A DNA stretch of 64,000 nucleotides from Dehalococcoides mccartyi (GCF_001889305.1 NZ_CP013074.1:930001-994000), one strand, 5' to 3'. Numbered from the stretch's first letter, positions 1-8,913 are shown. Notes: generated by a model from the sequence alone, not told the origin. Translations and numbers: made by a program.

Positions 1-176
1 TACTCTGTACCGAAGGGCAAAAACCATTTGCAAAATATTTTCGTTTTCAACTAAGCATACCTGATACATAATCATGGTATTATATTTAAACTATAACGCA
101 CATTCAAACACCACCTATATGCAAAGTGTTTTTACTGCTAAACTATAATAAAACCGAATTTTTCCGGAGGCTAAAT

Positions 177-821
177 ATGTCACCACCCAATAATAAGGCC
201 CTAAAAATAATCCGTAATCGTTTTTTTACCGGTCTTGCCTTTGTTTTGCCCATCGGGGCGGCACTGGGACTGCTTATTTGGGTATTTAATATAGTAGACG
301 GTATGCTAAAGCCTGTCATAGAGTTTTTCTTCGATTGGTATTTCCCGGGATTGGGCCTTTTAGTAACATTGCTCCTTATATATCTGGTAGGATTGGTGCT
401 AAGTAACTATTTCGGCAAGCAAATATTGGGGTGGATAGATAAGTTACTGACAAAAGTACCTATATTTAATCAGGTATACAACAGCGCCAAACAGGTCATA
501 GAAACACTGGGGGTGAGTAATAAAGTCTCCTTCAAAGAGGCTGTAATGGTAGAATTTCCCCGGGCAGGTATGCATAGTCTGGCATTCATTGCTAATGAAA
601 CCACCAATTCCAGCGGTGAAAAATTGTATCTGGTTTATGTACCCGGCTCCCCCAACCCGACCAGCGGCTTTTTAGAGCTCCTCAGGGAAAATCAGATTGA
701 GAGGGTAAATATATCGGTTGAAGATGCCATGAAAACCCTCCTTTCGTGTGGTTTGGTGTTTCCTGAAACGGTTCAGAGTATTGAGATTGGCAAGGGGGAT
801 TTACGCCCCGGCAAAATCTAG
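177..821 (+). CDS. DUF502 family inner-membrane protein
   Basis: The protein has about 214 residues and two long hydrophobic segments near the N-terminus (about residues 15-40 and 52-78), followed by a soluble domain. The order FTGLAFVLPIG, VDGML, then GLVLSNYFGK and a PIFNQVYNSAKQ motif is typical of the DUF502 family, whose function is unknown. I place the start at the ATG at 177 because TCCGGAGG lies just upstream; an earlier in-frame ATG at 126 has no ribosome binding site. It converges on the ribosomal operon and shares a terminator with rplL. Confidence 0.85.
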   Translation: MSPPNNKALKIIRNRFFTGLAFVLPIGAALGLLIWVFNIVDGMLKPVIEFFFDWYFPGLGLLVTLLLIYLVGLVLSNYFGKQILGWIDKLLTKVPIFNQVYNSAKQVIETLGVSNKVSFKEAVMVEFPRAGMHSLAFIANETTNSSGEKLYLVYVPGSPNPTSGFLELLRENQIERVNISVEDAMKTLLSCGLVFPETVQSIEIGKGDLRPGKI

Positions 822-839
822 GGCATCAGTTTTTTAATA

Positions 840-881
840 AAACAAAGGGGCAGAGACCTGAAAGTCCCCGCCCCTTTGTTT
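840..881. terminator. Bidirectional terminator between DUF502 gene and rplL
   Basis: Inverted repeat with arms AAACAAAGGGGC (840-851) and GCCCCTTTGTTT (870-881). T-rich tracts lie on both sides, so it can end both convergent transcripts. Confidence 0.8.
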
Positions 882-902
882 TTACTTTTATCTGGCTAAA
901 GG

Positions 903-1277
903 TTATTTAATTTCTACGGTAGCGCCGGCAGCTTCAAGAGCCTTCTTGGCGGCATCAGCTTCTTCTTTGCTGACATTCTCTTTAACAGCCTTGGGAGCGG
1001 CTTCAACCATATCCTTGGCTTCTTTAAGACCCAGGCTGGTAAGTTCGCGGACAGCCTTGATTACGTTAATCTTGTTGGCACCGACATCCTTCAGGATTAC
1101 GTTAAATTCGGTCTTTTCTTCTTCAGCAGCAGCAACAGCGGCACCGCCACCGGCAGCGGGGGCAGCTACGGCAACAGCAGCACTTACACCAAATTCCTTT
1201 TCGAGGGCCTTTACCAATTCGGACAGTTCAATAACGGTCATGCCCTTAATGGCACTCATCATTTCGTCAATAGTCAT
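903..1277 (-). CDS. rplL: 50S ribosomal protein L7/L12
   Basis: 124 residues, the normal length. An N-terminal helical dimerisation region ([21 protein letters not shown]) is followed by an Ala/Gly-rich hinge (about 33-52) and the C-terminal factor-binding domain ([19 protein letters not shown] ... [11 protein letters not shown]). It forms the ribosomal stalk with L10 and recruits translation GTPases. It is the last gene of the operon. In many bacteria rpoB and rpoC follow, but here a terminator and a convergent gene follow instead. Confidence 0.97.
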   Translation of the reverse strand: MTIDEMMSAIKGMTVIELSELVKALEKEFGVSAAVAVAAPAAGGGAAVAAAEEEKTEFNVILKDVGANKINVIKAVRELTSLGLKEAKDMVEAAPKAVKENVSKEEADAAKKALEAAGATVEIK

Positions 1278-1310
1278 GAAAATACTCCTTATAATATTTT
1301 ATTACTTTAT

Positions 1311-1841
1311 TTAGCCTTCAAGCTGTTTCATACGGGCTTGAAGTACAATGGCCAAACCACGGGCAGGACCATTGAGTACCATCGCCAAACCGGCAACAGG
1401 ACTCTGCATACCAGCCAAAACCTTGCTGATAAGCACTTCGCGAGACGGTAACTTGGCAAGCTCTGCTACTTCGTCAACGGAAATAAGCTTGTTGCTGAGA
1501 TAACCGCCGGTTACTTTTAAAGTGGACTTGGAGCTGGCCAGATAGTCCATCAAGACTCTAGCCGGAGCAACCACGTCACTCGAAGAGTAAGCCATAGCCA
1601 CCGGGCCTTCAAATGCACTCTTGATATTTGTGTGGTGAGTGTTGTCAGCGGCACGCCGAGCCAGGGTATTTTTAAGCACCCGGTAACCCACACCAGCTTC
1701 ACGCAGTTTTACACGTATAGTGGTCAACTCTGATGTACTGATACCGCGGTAATCAGTAAAAACCGCAGACTGGGCAACAGCTAAAGCGTCAGTTAACTCA
1801 TCAACTGCTATCTTTTTCTTTTCACGTATCTTCTTTACCAA
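1311..1841 (-). CDS. rplJ: 50S ribosomal protein L10
   Basis: 176 residues, the family's usual size. The N-terminal rRNA-binding region contains the typical [16 protein letters not shown] and [10 protein letters not shown] stretches. The C-terminal helix ([16 protein letters not shown]) binds L12 dimers. A good GGAGG ribosome binding site precedes the start. It is separated from rplA by a 150-nt leader with a terminator-like hairpin, so rplJ-rplL can be controlled independently of rplK-rplA by L10 autoregulation. Confidence 0.97.
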   Translation of the reverse strand: MVKKIREKKKIAVDELTDALAVAQSAVFTDYRGISTSELTTIRVKLREAGVGYRVLKNTLARRAADNTHHTNIKSAFEGPVAMAYSSSDVVAPARVLMDYLASSKSTLKVTGGYLSNKLISVDEVAELAKLPSREVLISKVLAGMQSPVAGLAMVLNGPARGLAIVLQARMKQLEG

Positions 1842-1849
1842 ACCGCACC

Positions 1850-1990
1850 TCCTTTTCTAAAAAATAAAGTCCTTATGCCAAAGCACAAGGACTTATAAAA
1901 CCCTTAATAAAAAGTCTTGTATCCTCGGCAGGCAATGTATTAAGCCAATAGGCACCCACGTCTCAGGAAATATTCAGTTATAAATACGGC
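1850..1990 (-). promoter_or_regulatory. L10 leader (autoregulatory rplJL leader)
   Basis: This is the gap between rplA and rplJ. Read on the minus strand it contains CCTGCCGAGGAT, matching the conserved GCCGAGG-type core of ribosomal protein L10 leaders, followed by an attenuator hairpin. In the known family, free L10(L12)4 binds the leader and reduces rplJL expression. The assignment rests on position plus motif; I could not fold it or run a covariance model. Confidence 0.7.
1857..1894 (-). terminator. Attenuator hairpin in the L10 leader
   Basis: On the minus strand, arms AAGTCCTT and AAGGACTT (plus coordinates 1887-1894 and 1867-1874) enclose 12 nt and are followed by TATTTTTT. That is a classical intrinsic terminator placed about 20 nt upstream of the rplJ ribosome binding site. 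Confidence 0.7.
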
Positions 1991-1994
1991 TGAC

Positions 1995-2708
1995 TTATGC
2001 GCCACCCATGGCAGACACAGCCCTGAGATCCATCTTTACACCAGGCCCCATGGTAGTAGCCAGATAAGCACTCTTGATGTACTGGCCTTTGGCACCGGTG
2101 GGCTTTGAACGTATAATAGCATCTATCACAGAGGTCATATTCTCCAGCAAAGCCTGCCCTTCAAAACTGGCCTTGCCCAATACGATATGTACAATGCCTG
2201 AACGATCCAGTTTGAATTCCACACGTCCTTTGCGGGCTTCGGTAACAACTTGTTTGAAATCTTCAGCAGGGACTACAGTGCCGCTCTTAGGGTTAGGCAT
2301 AAGACCGCGCCGGCCCAGAACTTTACCAAGTTTACCAACTTTGCTCATCATGTCAGGGGTAGATATAGCAACGTCAAAATCAAGGAAACCGGCTTCAACC
2401 TTCTTTATAAGCTCTTCACCACCGTATACATCAGCACCGGCCGCTTGAGCCGCTTTTTCAGCTTCACCCTGGGCGAATACCAATACACGTACGGTTTTAC
2501 CTAACCCATGGGGCAATACGGCTACACCGCGCAACTGCTGGGTAGCATTTTTAGGATCAAGGCCCATCTTCAGATGCATTTCAACGGTCTCATCAAACTT
2601 TGCCGCAGCCATTTTCTTGGCCATATCAATAGCTTCAGCCGGAGCGTAAGCCAAACTCTGGTCAAGCAGTTTTATTGCGTCCTGATATTTTTTACCGCGT
2701 GTTACCAT
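1995..2708 (-). CDS. rplA: 50S ribosomal protein L1
   Basis: 237 residues, full length. Typical stretches include AIDMAKKMAAAKFDETVE, QQLRGVAVLPHGLGKTVRV, and GLMPNPKSGTVVPAED, the diagnostic L1 motif. It builds the L1 stalk at the E site and in many bacteria represses its own operon. It lies 3 nt downstream of rplK in the same operon. Confidence 0.97.
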   Translation of the reverse strand: MVTRGKKYQDAIKLLDQSLAYAPAEAIDMAKKMAAAKFDETVEMHLKMGLDPKNATQQLRGVAVLPHGLGKTVRVLVFAQGEAEKAAQAAGADVYGGEELIKKVEAGFLDFDVAISTPDMMSKVGKLGKVLGRRGLMPNPKSGTVVPAEDFKQVVTEARKGRVEFKLDRSGIVHIVLGKASFEGQALLENMTSVIDAIIRSKPTGAKGQYIKSAYLATTMGPGVKMDLRAVSAMGGA

Positions 2709-2711
2709 CTG

Positions 2712-3134
2712 TTATTCCACCTTAATGCCCATGCTGCGGGCAGTACCTTCAATAATTCTCTCTGCACCCTCAATATTAACTGCATTCAGGTCCTTCATCT
2801 TGACCGAAGCAATTTCTCTGAGTTGGCCCTTTGAGATAACAGCAACGACGCTCTTGCTGGGAGTACCAGAACCTGCCGCAACACCAGCCGCCTTTTTCAA
2901 AAGGTCAGCCGCGGGAGGGGTTTTGGTGATAAATGTAAAAGAGCGGTCATCATAAATAGTTATCTCTGCAGGTACAATAGTGCCCATCATAGAGGCTGTG
3001 CGTTCGTTATATTCTTTACAGAAACCCATGATATTGATACCGTGCTGACCCAGCGCCGGACCAATGGGAGGTGCAGGATTGGCTTTACCTGCAGGTATCT
3101 GTAATTTTACAATTGCCTTTACTTTTTTTGCCAC
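2712..3134 (-). CDS. rplK: 50S ribosomal protein L11
   Basis: 140 residues, the normal length. The N-terminal domain has [21 protein letters not shown], the L11 signature region. The C-terminal rRNA-binding domain ends [11 protein letters not shown]. It forms the GTPase-associated centre with 23S rRNA and L10. It is co-transcribed with nusG upstream and rplA downstream. Confidence 0.97.
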   Translation of the reverse strand: MAKKVKAIVKLQIPAGKANPAPPIGPALGQHGINIMGFCKEYNERTASMMGTIVPAEITIYDDRSFTFITKTPPAADLLKKAAGVAAGSGTPSKSVVAVISKGQLREIASVKMKDLNAVNIEGAERIIEGTARSMGIKVE

Positions 3135-3152
3135 GTATGTCTCCTAAAGCCT

Positions 3153-3686
3153 CTAGAGCTTTTCGACCTGCAAAAAGTCAAGTTCCACAGGAGTTTCCCG
3201 CCCGAACAGGGAAAGAAGCACCTTGACCTTGCCTTTTTCAGTGTTAATTTCGTCTACCATGCCGATAAAATCAACGAACGGTCCGTCAATAACCCTGACA
3301 CTCTGTCCCTTGCGGAAACCAACCTTAACTCTGGGCGATTCAGCTTCCATTTGGTCCAGTATACGGCTGACTTCTTCGGGCGGCAAATTGGTCGGCTTAC
3401 CCTCGGAACCTACAAAGCCAGTAACACCGGGAGTATTGCGGACTATAGTCCAGCTTTTATCATTCATGTTCATCTGCACCAGCACATAACCGGGCAGGAT
3501 TTTCTTTCTGATGGTTCGCCGCTGACCGTTTTTAACTTCAACTTCTTCTTCGGTAGGCAATACAACCCGCTCTATATCATCCTCGGCATCCATAGACTTA
3601 ATCCGTTCGTCAAGACCTTTACGGACTCGTTCTTCATGCCCGGAGTAGGTATGCACCACATACCAATTCTTTTGTTTAACAGTCAT
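3153..3686 (-). CDS. nusG: Transcription termination/antitermination factor NusG
   Basis: 177 residues. An NGN domain (WYVVHTYSGHEERVRKGL ... KILPGYVLVQM, with NTPGVTGFVG) is followed by a C-terminal KOW domain (GQSVRVIDGPFVDFIGMVDEI). NusG binds RNA polymerase and links it to ribosomes or Rho. It lies between secE and rplK, the conserved bacterial arrangement. Confidence 0.97.
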   Translation of the reverse strand: MTVKQKNWYVVHTYSGHEERVRKGLDERIKSMDAEDDIERVVLPTEEEVEVKNGQRRTIRKKILPGYVLVQMNMNDKSWTIVRNTPGVTGFVGSEGKPTNLPPEEVSRILDQMEAESPRVKVGFRKGQSVRVIDGPFVDFIGMVDEINTEKGKVKVLLSLFGRETPVELDFLQVEKL

Positions 3687-3732
3687 AAAATTTCACCTTG
3701 TCAGTCGGCAACCCATAACATTTCTAAACGCA

Positions 3733-3951
3733 TTATTTTACAAATACGTTATCAATAAACCAGCTAAAGCCGTAATCTACAACGCCCAGTACAACACCAA
3801 CCGCTATAGCAACCACCAAAACCATGGTGGTTAGCTTTATAACGTCTGGCCGGCTCGGCCAGACTACTTTTTTTAATTCGGCAACAAGGTTGGAAAAGAA
3901 ACCAGGTTTCTTACCAGCCGCCTTGGCAGTTTGCTGTGCGGAAGGACACAT
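3733..3951 (-). CDS. secE: Preprotein translocase subunit SecE
   Basis: 72 residues, the short single-spanning SecE type. The motif FFSNLVAELKKVVWPSRPDVIKLT is the conserved amphipathic clamp, followed by one transmembrane helix (TMVLVVAIAVGVVLGVVDYGFSWF). It stabilises SecY. Its position next to nusG is universal. Confidence 0.95.
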   Translation of the reverse strand: MCPSAQQTAKAAGKKPGFFSNLVAELKKVVWPSRPDVIKLTTMVLVVAIAVGVVLGVVDYGFSWFIDNVFVK

Positions 3952-3974
3952 ATTACCTAGCTCTCCTCCTTTAA

Positions 3975-4142
3975 CTACTTGGTCTCGCGATGTACCTTTG
4001 CCTCACGGCATCGCGGGCAATACTTACTTAGTTCTATTCGCCTGGGATCATTACGCTTGTTCTTTTCGGTGGTGTAATTTCTTTCACCACAGTCCGTACA
4101 AGCCATATTAATCACAATTCTTGTGTCAGTTTTTTTGGCCAT
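3975..4142 (-). CDS. rpmG: 50S ribosomal protein L33
   Basis: 55 residues read directly from the minus strand: it starts [20 protein letters not shown] and ends [15 protein letters not shown]. Two CxxC pairs (TDC in ACTDC, and CPRC) make it the zinc-binding form of L33. It starts 1 nt after the tuf stop codon and precedes secE, as in many bacteria. Confidence 0.95.
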   Translation of the reverse strand: MAKKTDTRIVINMACTDCGERNYTTEKNKRNDPRRIELSKYCPRCREAKVHRETK

Positions 4143-4143
4143 T

Positions 4144-5346
4144 TTACGCTAATACCTGAGAGATGGCACCCGCACCAACGGTCTTACCGCCTTCACGGAT
4201 GGCAAAACGCATACCCTTTTCCATAGCTACCGGATAAATAGTGGAAATCTTCATTTTCACATGGTCACCGGGTACAACCATTTCAACGCCTTCGGGAAGA
4301 TGAATCTCACCGGTAACATCAGTAGTACCAAAGAAGAATTGAGGTTTGTAACCATTGAAGAAAGGTGTATGGCGGCCGCCTTCGTCCTTGCTGAGTACAT
4401 AAACTTCAGCTTCAGCATTAACATGAGGCTTGATGGAGCCGGGTTTGGCAAGTACCATACCGCGCTCAATATCTTCACGCTCAACACCGCGGAGAAGCAA
4501 CCCGACAGCATCGCCAGGTTCAGCGGAGTCAAGAATCTTATGGAACATTTCCAAACTGGTAACAACAATCTTGCGGGGCTCATGATGCAGACCGACCAAG
4601 TCAACTTCATCGCCGCCTTTAATAACACCGCGTTCAACACGGCCAGTAGCAACAGTACCGCGGCCTTTAATGCTGAATACATCTTCAACCTTCATCAGGA
4701 AGGGCTTGTCAACAGGACGGGGAGGAATGGGTATGTAGGAATCAACAGCATCCATCAGTTTCCAGATTCTGCCGCACCATTCACATTCACGCTTGCCACA
4801 GCCGCACTCAAGGGCTTTAATGGCACTTACTCTAACTACCGGAATTTCATCACCGGGGAAAGAGTTTTTGGTAAGAAGTTCACGAACCTCAAGCTCAACC
4901 AGCTCAAGCAGTTCTTCATCATCCATCATATCGCATTTATTAAGAGCTACGACTACAGCAGGTACTTCTACCTGATGAATCAAAAGTACATGTTCACGGG
5001 TCTGGGGCATGGGGCCATCAGGCGCGGAAACCACCAGAATAGCACCGTCCATCTGAGCGGCACCAGTGATCATATTCTTGATATAGTCAGCATGTCCAGG
5101 GCAGTCAATATGGGCATAATGCCTGGTCTCGGTCTGATATTCAATATGAGAAATAGCAATTGTCAGACCTCTAGCTTTTTCCTCAGGAGCGTTGTCAATC
5201 TGGTCATAGGCGCGGAAATCAGCCCAGCCCTTGGTTGAAAGGGTCTTGGTGATAGCCGCAGTCAGGGTAGTTTTGCCATGGTCTACGTGCCCAATAGTGC
5301 CTACATTACAATGAGGCTTAGAGCGGTCAAACTTTTGCTTTGCCAT
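4144..5346 (-). CDS. tuf: Elongation factor Tu
   Basis: 400 residues. GTPase motifs: GHVDHGKT (P-loop, near residue 18), DCPGH (near 80), NKCD (near 135). Domains 2 and 3 follow, ending [12 protein letters not shown]. It delivers aminoacyl-tRNA to the ribosome. It directly follows three tRNA genes, recalling the thrU-tyrU-glyT-thrT-tufB cluster of other bacteria. Residues 185-195 have a Cys-rich insert ([13 protein letters not shown]) that could bind a metal and is not present in most EF-Tu proteins. Confidence 0.97.
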   Translation of the reverse strand: MAKQKFDRSKPHCNVGTIGHVDHGKTTLTAAITKTLSTKGWADFRAYDQIDNAPEEKARGLTIAISHIEYQTETRHYAHIDCPGHADYIKNMITGAAQMDGAILVVSAPDGPMPQTREHVLLIHQVEVPAVVVALNKCDMMDDEELLELVELEVRELLTKNSFPGDEIPVVRVSAIKALECGCGKRECEWCGRIWKLMDAVDSYIPIPPRPVDKPFLMKVEDVFSIKGRGTVATGRVERGVIKGGDEVDLVGLHHEPRKIVVTSLEMFHKILDSAEPGDAVGLLLRGVEREDIERGMVLAKPGSIKPHVNAEAEVYVLSKDEGGRHTPFFNGYKPQFFFGTTDVTGEIHLPEGVEMVVPGDHVKMKISTIYPVAMEKGMRFAIREGGKTVGAGAISQVLA

Positions 5347-5377
5347 TTCTTTTAATTATTCCCCCTTATTATTATGG

Positions 5378-5450
5378 AGCCCACAATCAGATTCGAACTG
5401 ATGACCCCGTTCTTACCAAGAACGTGCTCTACCTACTGAGCTATGTGGGC
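5378..5450 (-). tRNA. tRNA-Thr (GGT)
   Basis: A full cloverleaf is read on the minus strand. The acceptor arms are GCCCACA and TGTGGGC, with discriminator T. The anticodon stem-loop CGTTC-TTGGTAA-GAACG gives anticodon GGT, and the T-loop is TTCGAAT. No CCA is encoded. It lies just upstream of tuf. Confidence 0.95.
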
Positions 5451-5512
5451 AACGCTTACATTATATTTATTTTAATACCCACTGTCCAGCCCGACGGGGT
5501 CATAAAATACTC

Positions 5513-5596
5513 TGGAGAGGGCAGGGTTCGAACCTGCGTAGCCCTTAGGGCGGCAGATTTACAGTCTGCTCCGATTAACCACTCCGGCACCTCTCC
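5513..5596 (-). tRNA. tRNA-Tyr (GTA)
   Basis: A class II tRNA of 84 nt with acceptor arms GGAGAGG and CCTCTCC. The anticodon stem-loop GCAGA-CTGTAAA-TCTGC gives anticodon GTA. There is a long variable arm (CCGCCCTAAGGGCTACG). Confidence 0.95.
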
Positions 5597-5636
5597 ATGA
5601 TGCTGTTAAAAAAGCCCAAAAAAAAGTTAGCGGCTC

Positions 5637-5709
5637 AGCCCGAGAGGGGATTCGAACCCGCTAACCTACCGATTACAAGTCGGTTGCGCTTCCTTTGCGC
5701 CACTCGGGC
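5637..5709 (-). tRNA. tRNA-Thr (TGT)
   Basis: Acceptor arms GCCCGAG and CTCGGGC. The anticodon stem-loop ACCGA-CTTGTAA-TCGGT gives anticodon TGT. It is the first of three tRNAs upstream of tuf. Confidence 0.95.
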
Positions 5710-5871
5710 AATATTTTTATCACGTTTCAGGCTGATTGTCAAACAATCAAAGTGAGATTATACGTAAATAAAGCTCTAAAGTCAAGCAAAATCAGCTGTT
5801 TTCGTATCTATTTTCGAAAGCATGGCATAGCTGACAGTTATTCGCCCGAAATGGATTACATACCGGTTAAT

Positions 5872-6585
5872 TTACCACCACATATCCACCCTGTGAAAGG
5901 ATTCGGTTTTTATATATTTTTCGGCATCCGGATACATATCTATATATTTACCGATATCACCATTCCCGCTCAAAGCCAGAATAACTTCATCCATTCTGCC
6001 GCCGCCCTGACTTTTGTGGCATGAAATAGATTTGAGCTTCAGTATTGCCGTCTGGCTGATATCTACCTGATAGTTGGGCTCCTGCGGATTTGAAAGTAAA
6101 AGTTCGGTAACTTTATGGGGTTCAAGACCTTCCGCAATAAGGTCAGGATAGGCCAGATGGTCACGCGAATACGGGAAAATAGCATCCATCACGGCTTCTC
6201 CGCACTGGCGGTGGTCTCTATGCCACCACATATAACGCTGGTATGGGTCAGTAGTAATAACAGTAAACGGTTTAAAAGCGCGTATCTGCCGCACCAGCTC
6301 CTTGCGCAATTCGGGTGTATTCTCAAGCCCCTGGTCAGGTTTACCCAGAAAAACCACCTTGCTTACGCCCAAGACAGCTGCCGCCTGACGTTGTTCATCC
6401 TCGCGTATTTTTATCAATTCAGATGGTATCATATTGCGGTCAGAAGTACCTTTATCTCCATTGGTACATACCACATAAGCCACTTTTTTACCTTCGGCGG
6501 TCATTTTGGCAATAGTGCCGCCAGCACCGAACTCGGCATCATCCGGATGAGGCATGATAACCAATACATCTGCTTTTAAAGACAT
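5872..6585 (-). CDS. LmbE/PIG-L family deacetylase
   Basis: 237 residues. The N-terminal metal-binding motif PHPDDAEFGAGG (near residue 12) and the downstream HRDHRQCGE are the zinc ligands of the PIG-L/LmbE fold, which usually removes an acetyl group from an N-acetylglucosamine-type sugar. It lies 12 nt after a glycosyltransferase of MshA type. The pair matches MshA-MshB of mycothiol or BshA-BshB of bacillithiol synthesis in family terms, but the actual product here is unknown. Confidence 0.85.
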   Translation of the reverse strand: MSLKADVLVIMPHPDDAEFGAGGTIAKMTAEGKKVAYVVCTNGDKGTSDRNMIPSELIKIREDEQRQAAAVLGVSKVVFLGKPDQGLENTPELRKELVRQIRAFKPFTVITTDPYQRYMWWHRDHRQCGEAVMDAIFPYSRDHLAYPDLIAEGLEPHKVTELLLSNPQEPNYQVDISQTAILKLKSISCHKSQGGGRMDEVILALSGNGDIGKYIDMYPDAEKYIKTESFHRVDMWW

Positions 6586-6597
6586 AACCCCTCCGTT

Positions 6598-7815
6598 CTA
6601 ATTAACACCTGCTGCTTTAACATTTAAAAGACTGTAATAAACTGATTCTATTTGAGCAGACACAGACTGCCATGAATATTCTACGGTTGCTCCCCGTATA
6701 GCCCCGGGGTCAGATTCTTTCATAAAAAGCCATTCACGAAGACAACCCGCCAGTTGTTCCGGCTGATTATCAGGTACAAGGCAGCCGTTAACTCCAGACT
6801 GAATGATATCGGGTGCAACCCCGACCCTCCCGCTGATAACCGGAGTACCGCAGGCCATAGATTCAAGTATAACCATGCCAAAACTCTCATAATACGACGG
6901 GACTATACAAACACTGGCGGCATTATAATATTTTACCAGTACACTCTGTTTGACTGCCCCGTAAAATTTCACTTTATCCGAAATGCCAAGCTTTTCAGAC
7001 ATTTTTTTCAGTCTTTTTCTTTCACCCTTGCTGTAATCATCACCACCCACTACAAGCAGTTCCATATCGCCCTCGAGCAGTGAGACCGCTTTGAGCAGAT
7101 TATCCAGCCCCTTCAGTTTCTCAAGCCGTCCCACAAACAGCGCTTTAGGGGCAGATGAAAGGCACAGTTCAGCTTCAACCTCAGCCCGACTGGTGATGAA
7201 AAATAACTCTGTGTTAACTCCGCAGGGGATTACCTTAATTTTGTCTGCTGCCGCTTTGTACAAAGATATCAGGTCATTTTTTTCATTTCGGGTAGCAGCT
7301 ATTATCAAGTCCGTTTCGTGGACTATGTTCTGCTCGGCATCTAAGCGGAGCTGGGGATCAACCTGTGCCTGCATCAAACGGTTTTTAACCTTTCCAAGTG
7401 TGTGAAACATAACCAGATGGGGAACTTCCCAAAGCTTGCTCAATACAAGCCCGGCTCTGGCAGACAGCCAATAATGGCTGTGGATAAGATCATATTTAAT
7501 ACCTTCGGAATTACGGAATGTTTCCAGCCCGCAGACAAAACTTTCCAGATGCTCGTACTGAGCCAATTTCCCCATATCTTCTACCGGCCCGGCCTGAATA
7601 TGAATAAGCCGGACATTGGGAGCTAAAAACTCCCAGACATCATCACGCGGGTCATGGGCACGGGTATAGACATCAACATGGTGGCCTATACCTCCCAAAG
7701 CACGTGCAAGTTCACAGATATATACATTCATTCCGCCGGTATCCCGTCCGCCGGGTTGCCCCAAAGGACAGCTGTGAAGGCTGATAAGGGCAATATGCAA
7801 TATATTCTTAGCCAA
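6598..7815 (-). CDS. GT4 glycosyltransferase (MshA-like)
   Basis: 405 residues, two Rossmann domains (GT-B). The N-terminus has SLHSCPLGQPGGRDTGGMNVYI, the donor/acceptor loop typical of MshA and sucrose-synthase-like GT4 enzymes. The C-terminal domain has FVGRLEKLKGLDNLL and the ESFGMVILESMACGTPVI motif that contacts the nucleotide sugar. It overlaps the upstream acyltransferase-like gene by 8 nt and precedes the LmbE deacetylase, so the three probably form one pathway. The substrate cannot be read from sequence. Confidence 0.85.
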   Translation of the reverse strand: MAKNILHIALISLHSCPLGQPGGRDTGGMNVYICELARALGGIGHHVDVYTRAHDPRDDVWEFLAPNVRLIHIQAGPVEDMGKLAQYEHLESFVCGLETFRNSEGIKYDLIHSHYWLSARAGLVLSKLWEVPHLVMFHTLGKVKNRLMQAQVDPQLRLDAEQNIVHETDLIIAATRNEKNDLISLYKAAADKIKVIPCGVNTELFFITSRAEVEAELCLSSAPKALFVGRLEKLKGLDNLLKAVSLLEGDMELLVVGGDDYSKGERKRLKKMSEKLGISDKVKFYGAVKQSVLVKYYNAASVCIVPSYYESFGMVILESMACGTPVISGRVGVAPDIIQSGVNGCLVPDNQPEQLAGCLREWLFMKESDPGAIRGATVEYSWQSVSAQIESVYYSLLNVKAAGVN

Positions 7816-8797
7816 TATTTTGCACCTTACTATCCAAAATTATCCGGCACTTGTGAACCGGCTGAGATTTTCCGCCCAAATGAAATTTATACTTTTCTTC
7901 ACCCCGCAGGAAATCAAAGGCATCACAGCCTTTTTCTATTGCGTCTTTGACAGCCAAAACCTTGGAAAGCACACCCACGCTTAGGTGGGAATACTCGGCA
8001 CTGTAACCGCTGTTATACAAATATCTTATATTATTATAATCAAAGCAAAACAGGCTTGCCAAAACAGTATCTCCTGCCTTTAGAAACGCCAAACGCAGGT
8101 AACCCTGACTACCAAGCCAGTTTGCCAAGCTTTTGAAATAACAGCGCATTTCAGAAGATAGAAAAAGTGCTTTCTCGGGGTGACTTTCTTCCATTTGGTC
8201 AAGCAAAATATCAATATTTTCAGAGTTGGTTTCTATTTCCAGTCTGGGTGTTAAAACTTCCTCAAGACGGCGGAGTTTACGTTTAAGCTCGTGGCGTTGG
8301 TGTTTTTCTAGTTGAGCCAGATATATTTCAAAGTCATTCGGCAGCTCAAGCAACGGAGAAACATCGGCTTGTTCGCAAATTACCTGAAACCCTTTCTTTT
8401 TAGCCAGCGGCAGCAGGTAATTATAAGCTTCAGACCGGGTAGTAAGTGCCTCCAATTCCAGCGTCTCAACTTGATTTTGCTGTAGCAGTTTCAGCAGAAG
8501 CTCAAAATATCCCGGCTGGTGGCCGGGCTTTACCACAAAATCCAGATAATCAAAAACACTCCCGGCAGCTATAAAACGGGCAATTCCATTATTTATACTC
8601 AAGGCTACTAAGCCTATAGTTTCATCCCCATCATTAACCAGTCCGCAAACCTGCCTGCCGGATGGCAAAAAACAATCTTGCCAGAGATACTGCCAGCTAG
8701 GATGAATAAACGGATAAGTAATATTTATCCCTTGTGAGACAGTATCAAAATTACGGCTCAATTCGCCAAGCTCAATTTTTTTAAAAATATATACCAT
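7808..8797 (-). CDS. GNAT/FemAB-type acyltransferase-like protein
   Basis: 329 residues. The C-terminal half resembles the acetyltransferase domain shared by FemAB and BioF2-like proteins: LAFLKAGDTVLASLFCFDYNNIRYLYNSGY, then VLSKVLAVKDAIEKGCDAFDFLRGEEKYKFHLG. Such proteins transfer acyl or aminoacyl groups to sugars or peptidoglycan. It is the first gene of a three-gene minus-strand unit with a GT4 glycosyltransferase and an LmbE deacetylase, divergent from arsR. Confidence 0.7.
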   Translation of the reverse strand: MVYIFKKIELGELSRNFDTVSQGINITYPFIHPSWQYLWQDCFLPSGRQVCGLVNDGDETIGLVALSINNGIARFIAAGSVFDYLDFVVKPGHQPGYFELLLKLLQQNQVETLELEALTTRSEAYNYLLPLAKKKGFQVICEQADVSPLLELPNDFEIYLAQLEKHQRHELKRKLRRLEEVLTPRLEIETNSENIDILLDQMEESHPEKALFLSSEMRCYFKSLANWLGSQGYLRLAFLKAGDTVLASLFCFDYNNIRYLYNSGYSAEYSHLSVGVLSKVLAVKDAIEKGCDAFDFLRGEEKYKFHLGGKSQPVHKCRIILDSKVQNIG

Positions 8798-8857
8798 CTT
8801 TAAAGGATATCACCTGCCCGCTTGTAAGACAATTTTCATCAAAAACGGAAATATTAT

Positions 8858-8904
8858 TTGACAGTCTGTTAACAAGACATTATTATATTCTTATATGCGC
8901 ATAT
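8858..8904 (+). promoter_or_regulatory. arsR operon promoter with overlapping palindrome
   Basis: TTGACA (8858-8863), 17-nt spacer, TATTAT (8881-8886), then a 12-bp perfect palindrome ATATGCGCATAT (8893-8904) at the expected transcription start. ArsR-type repressors typically bind such dyads, so this is a likely autoregulatory operator. Confidence 0.75.
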
Positions 8905-8913
8905 GGGGGTTTT

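Noticed and set aside
946-1314. Open frame of 122 residues opposite rplL
   Set aside because: It lies fully antisense to a well-supported ribosomal gene and is an Ala/Ser-rich artefact of its codon use.
4261-5238. 325-residue open frame opposite tuf
   Set aside because: Antisense shadow of the EF-Tu gene, with no ribosome binding site or recognisable domain.
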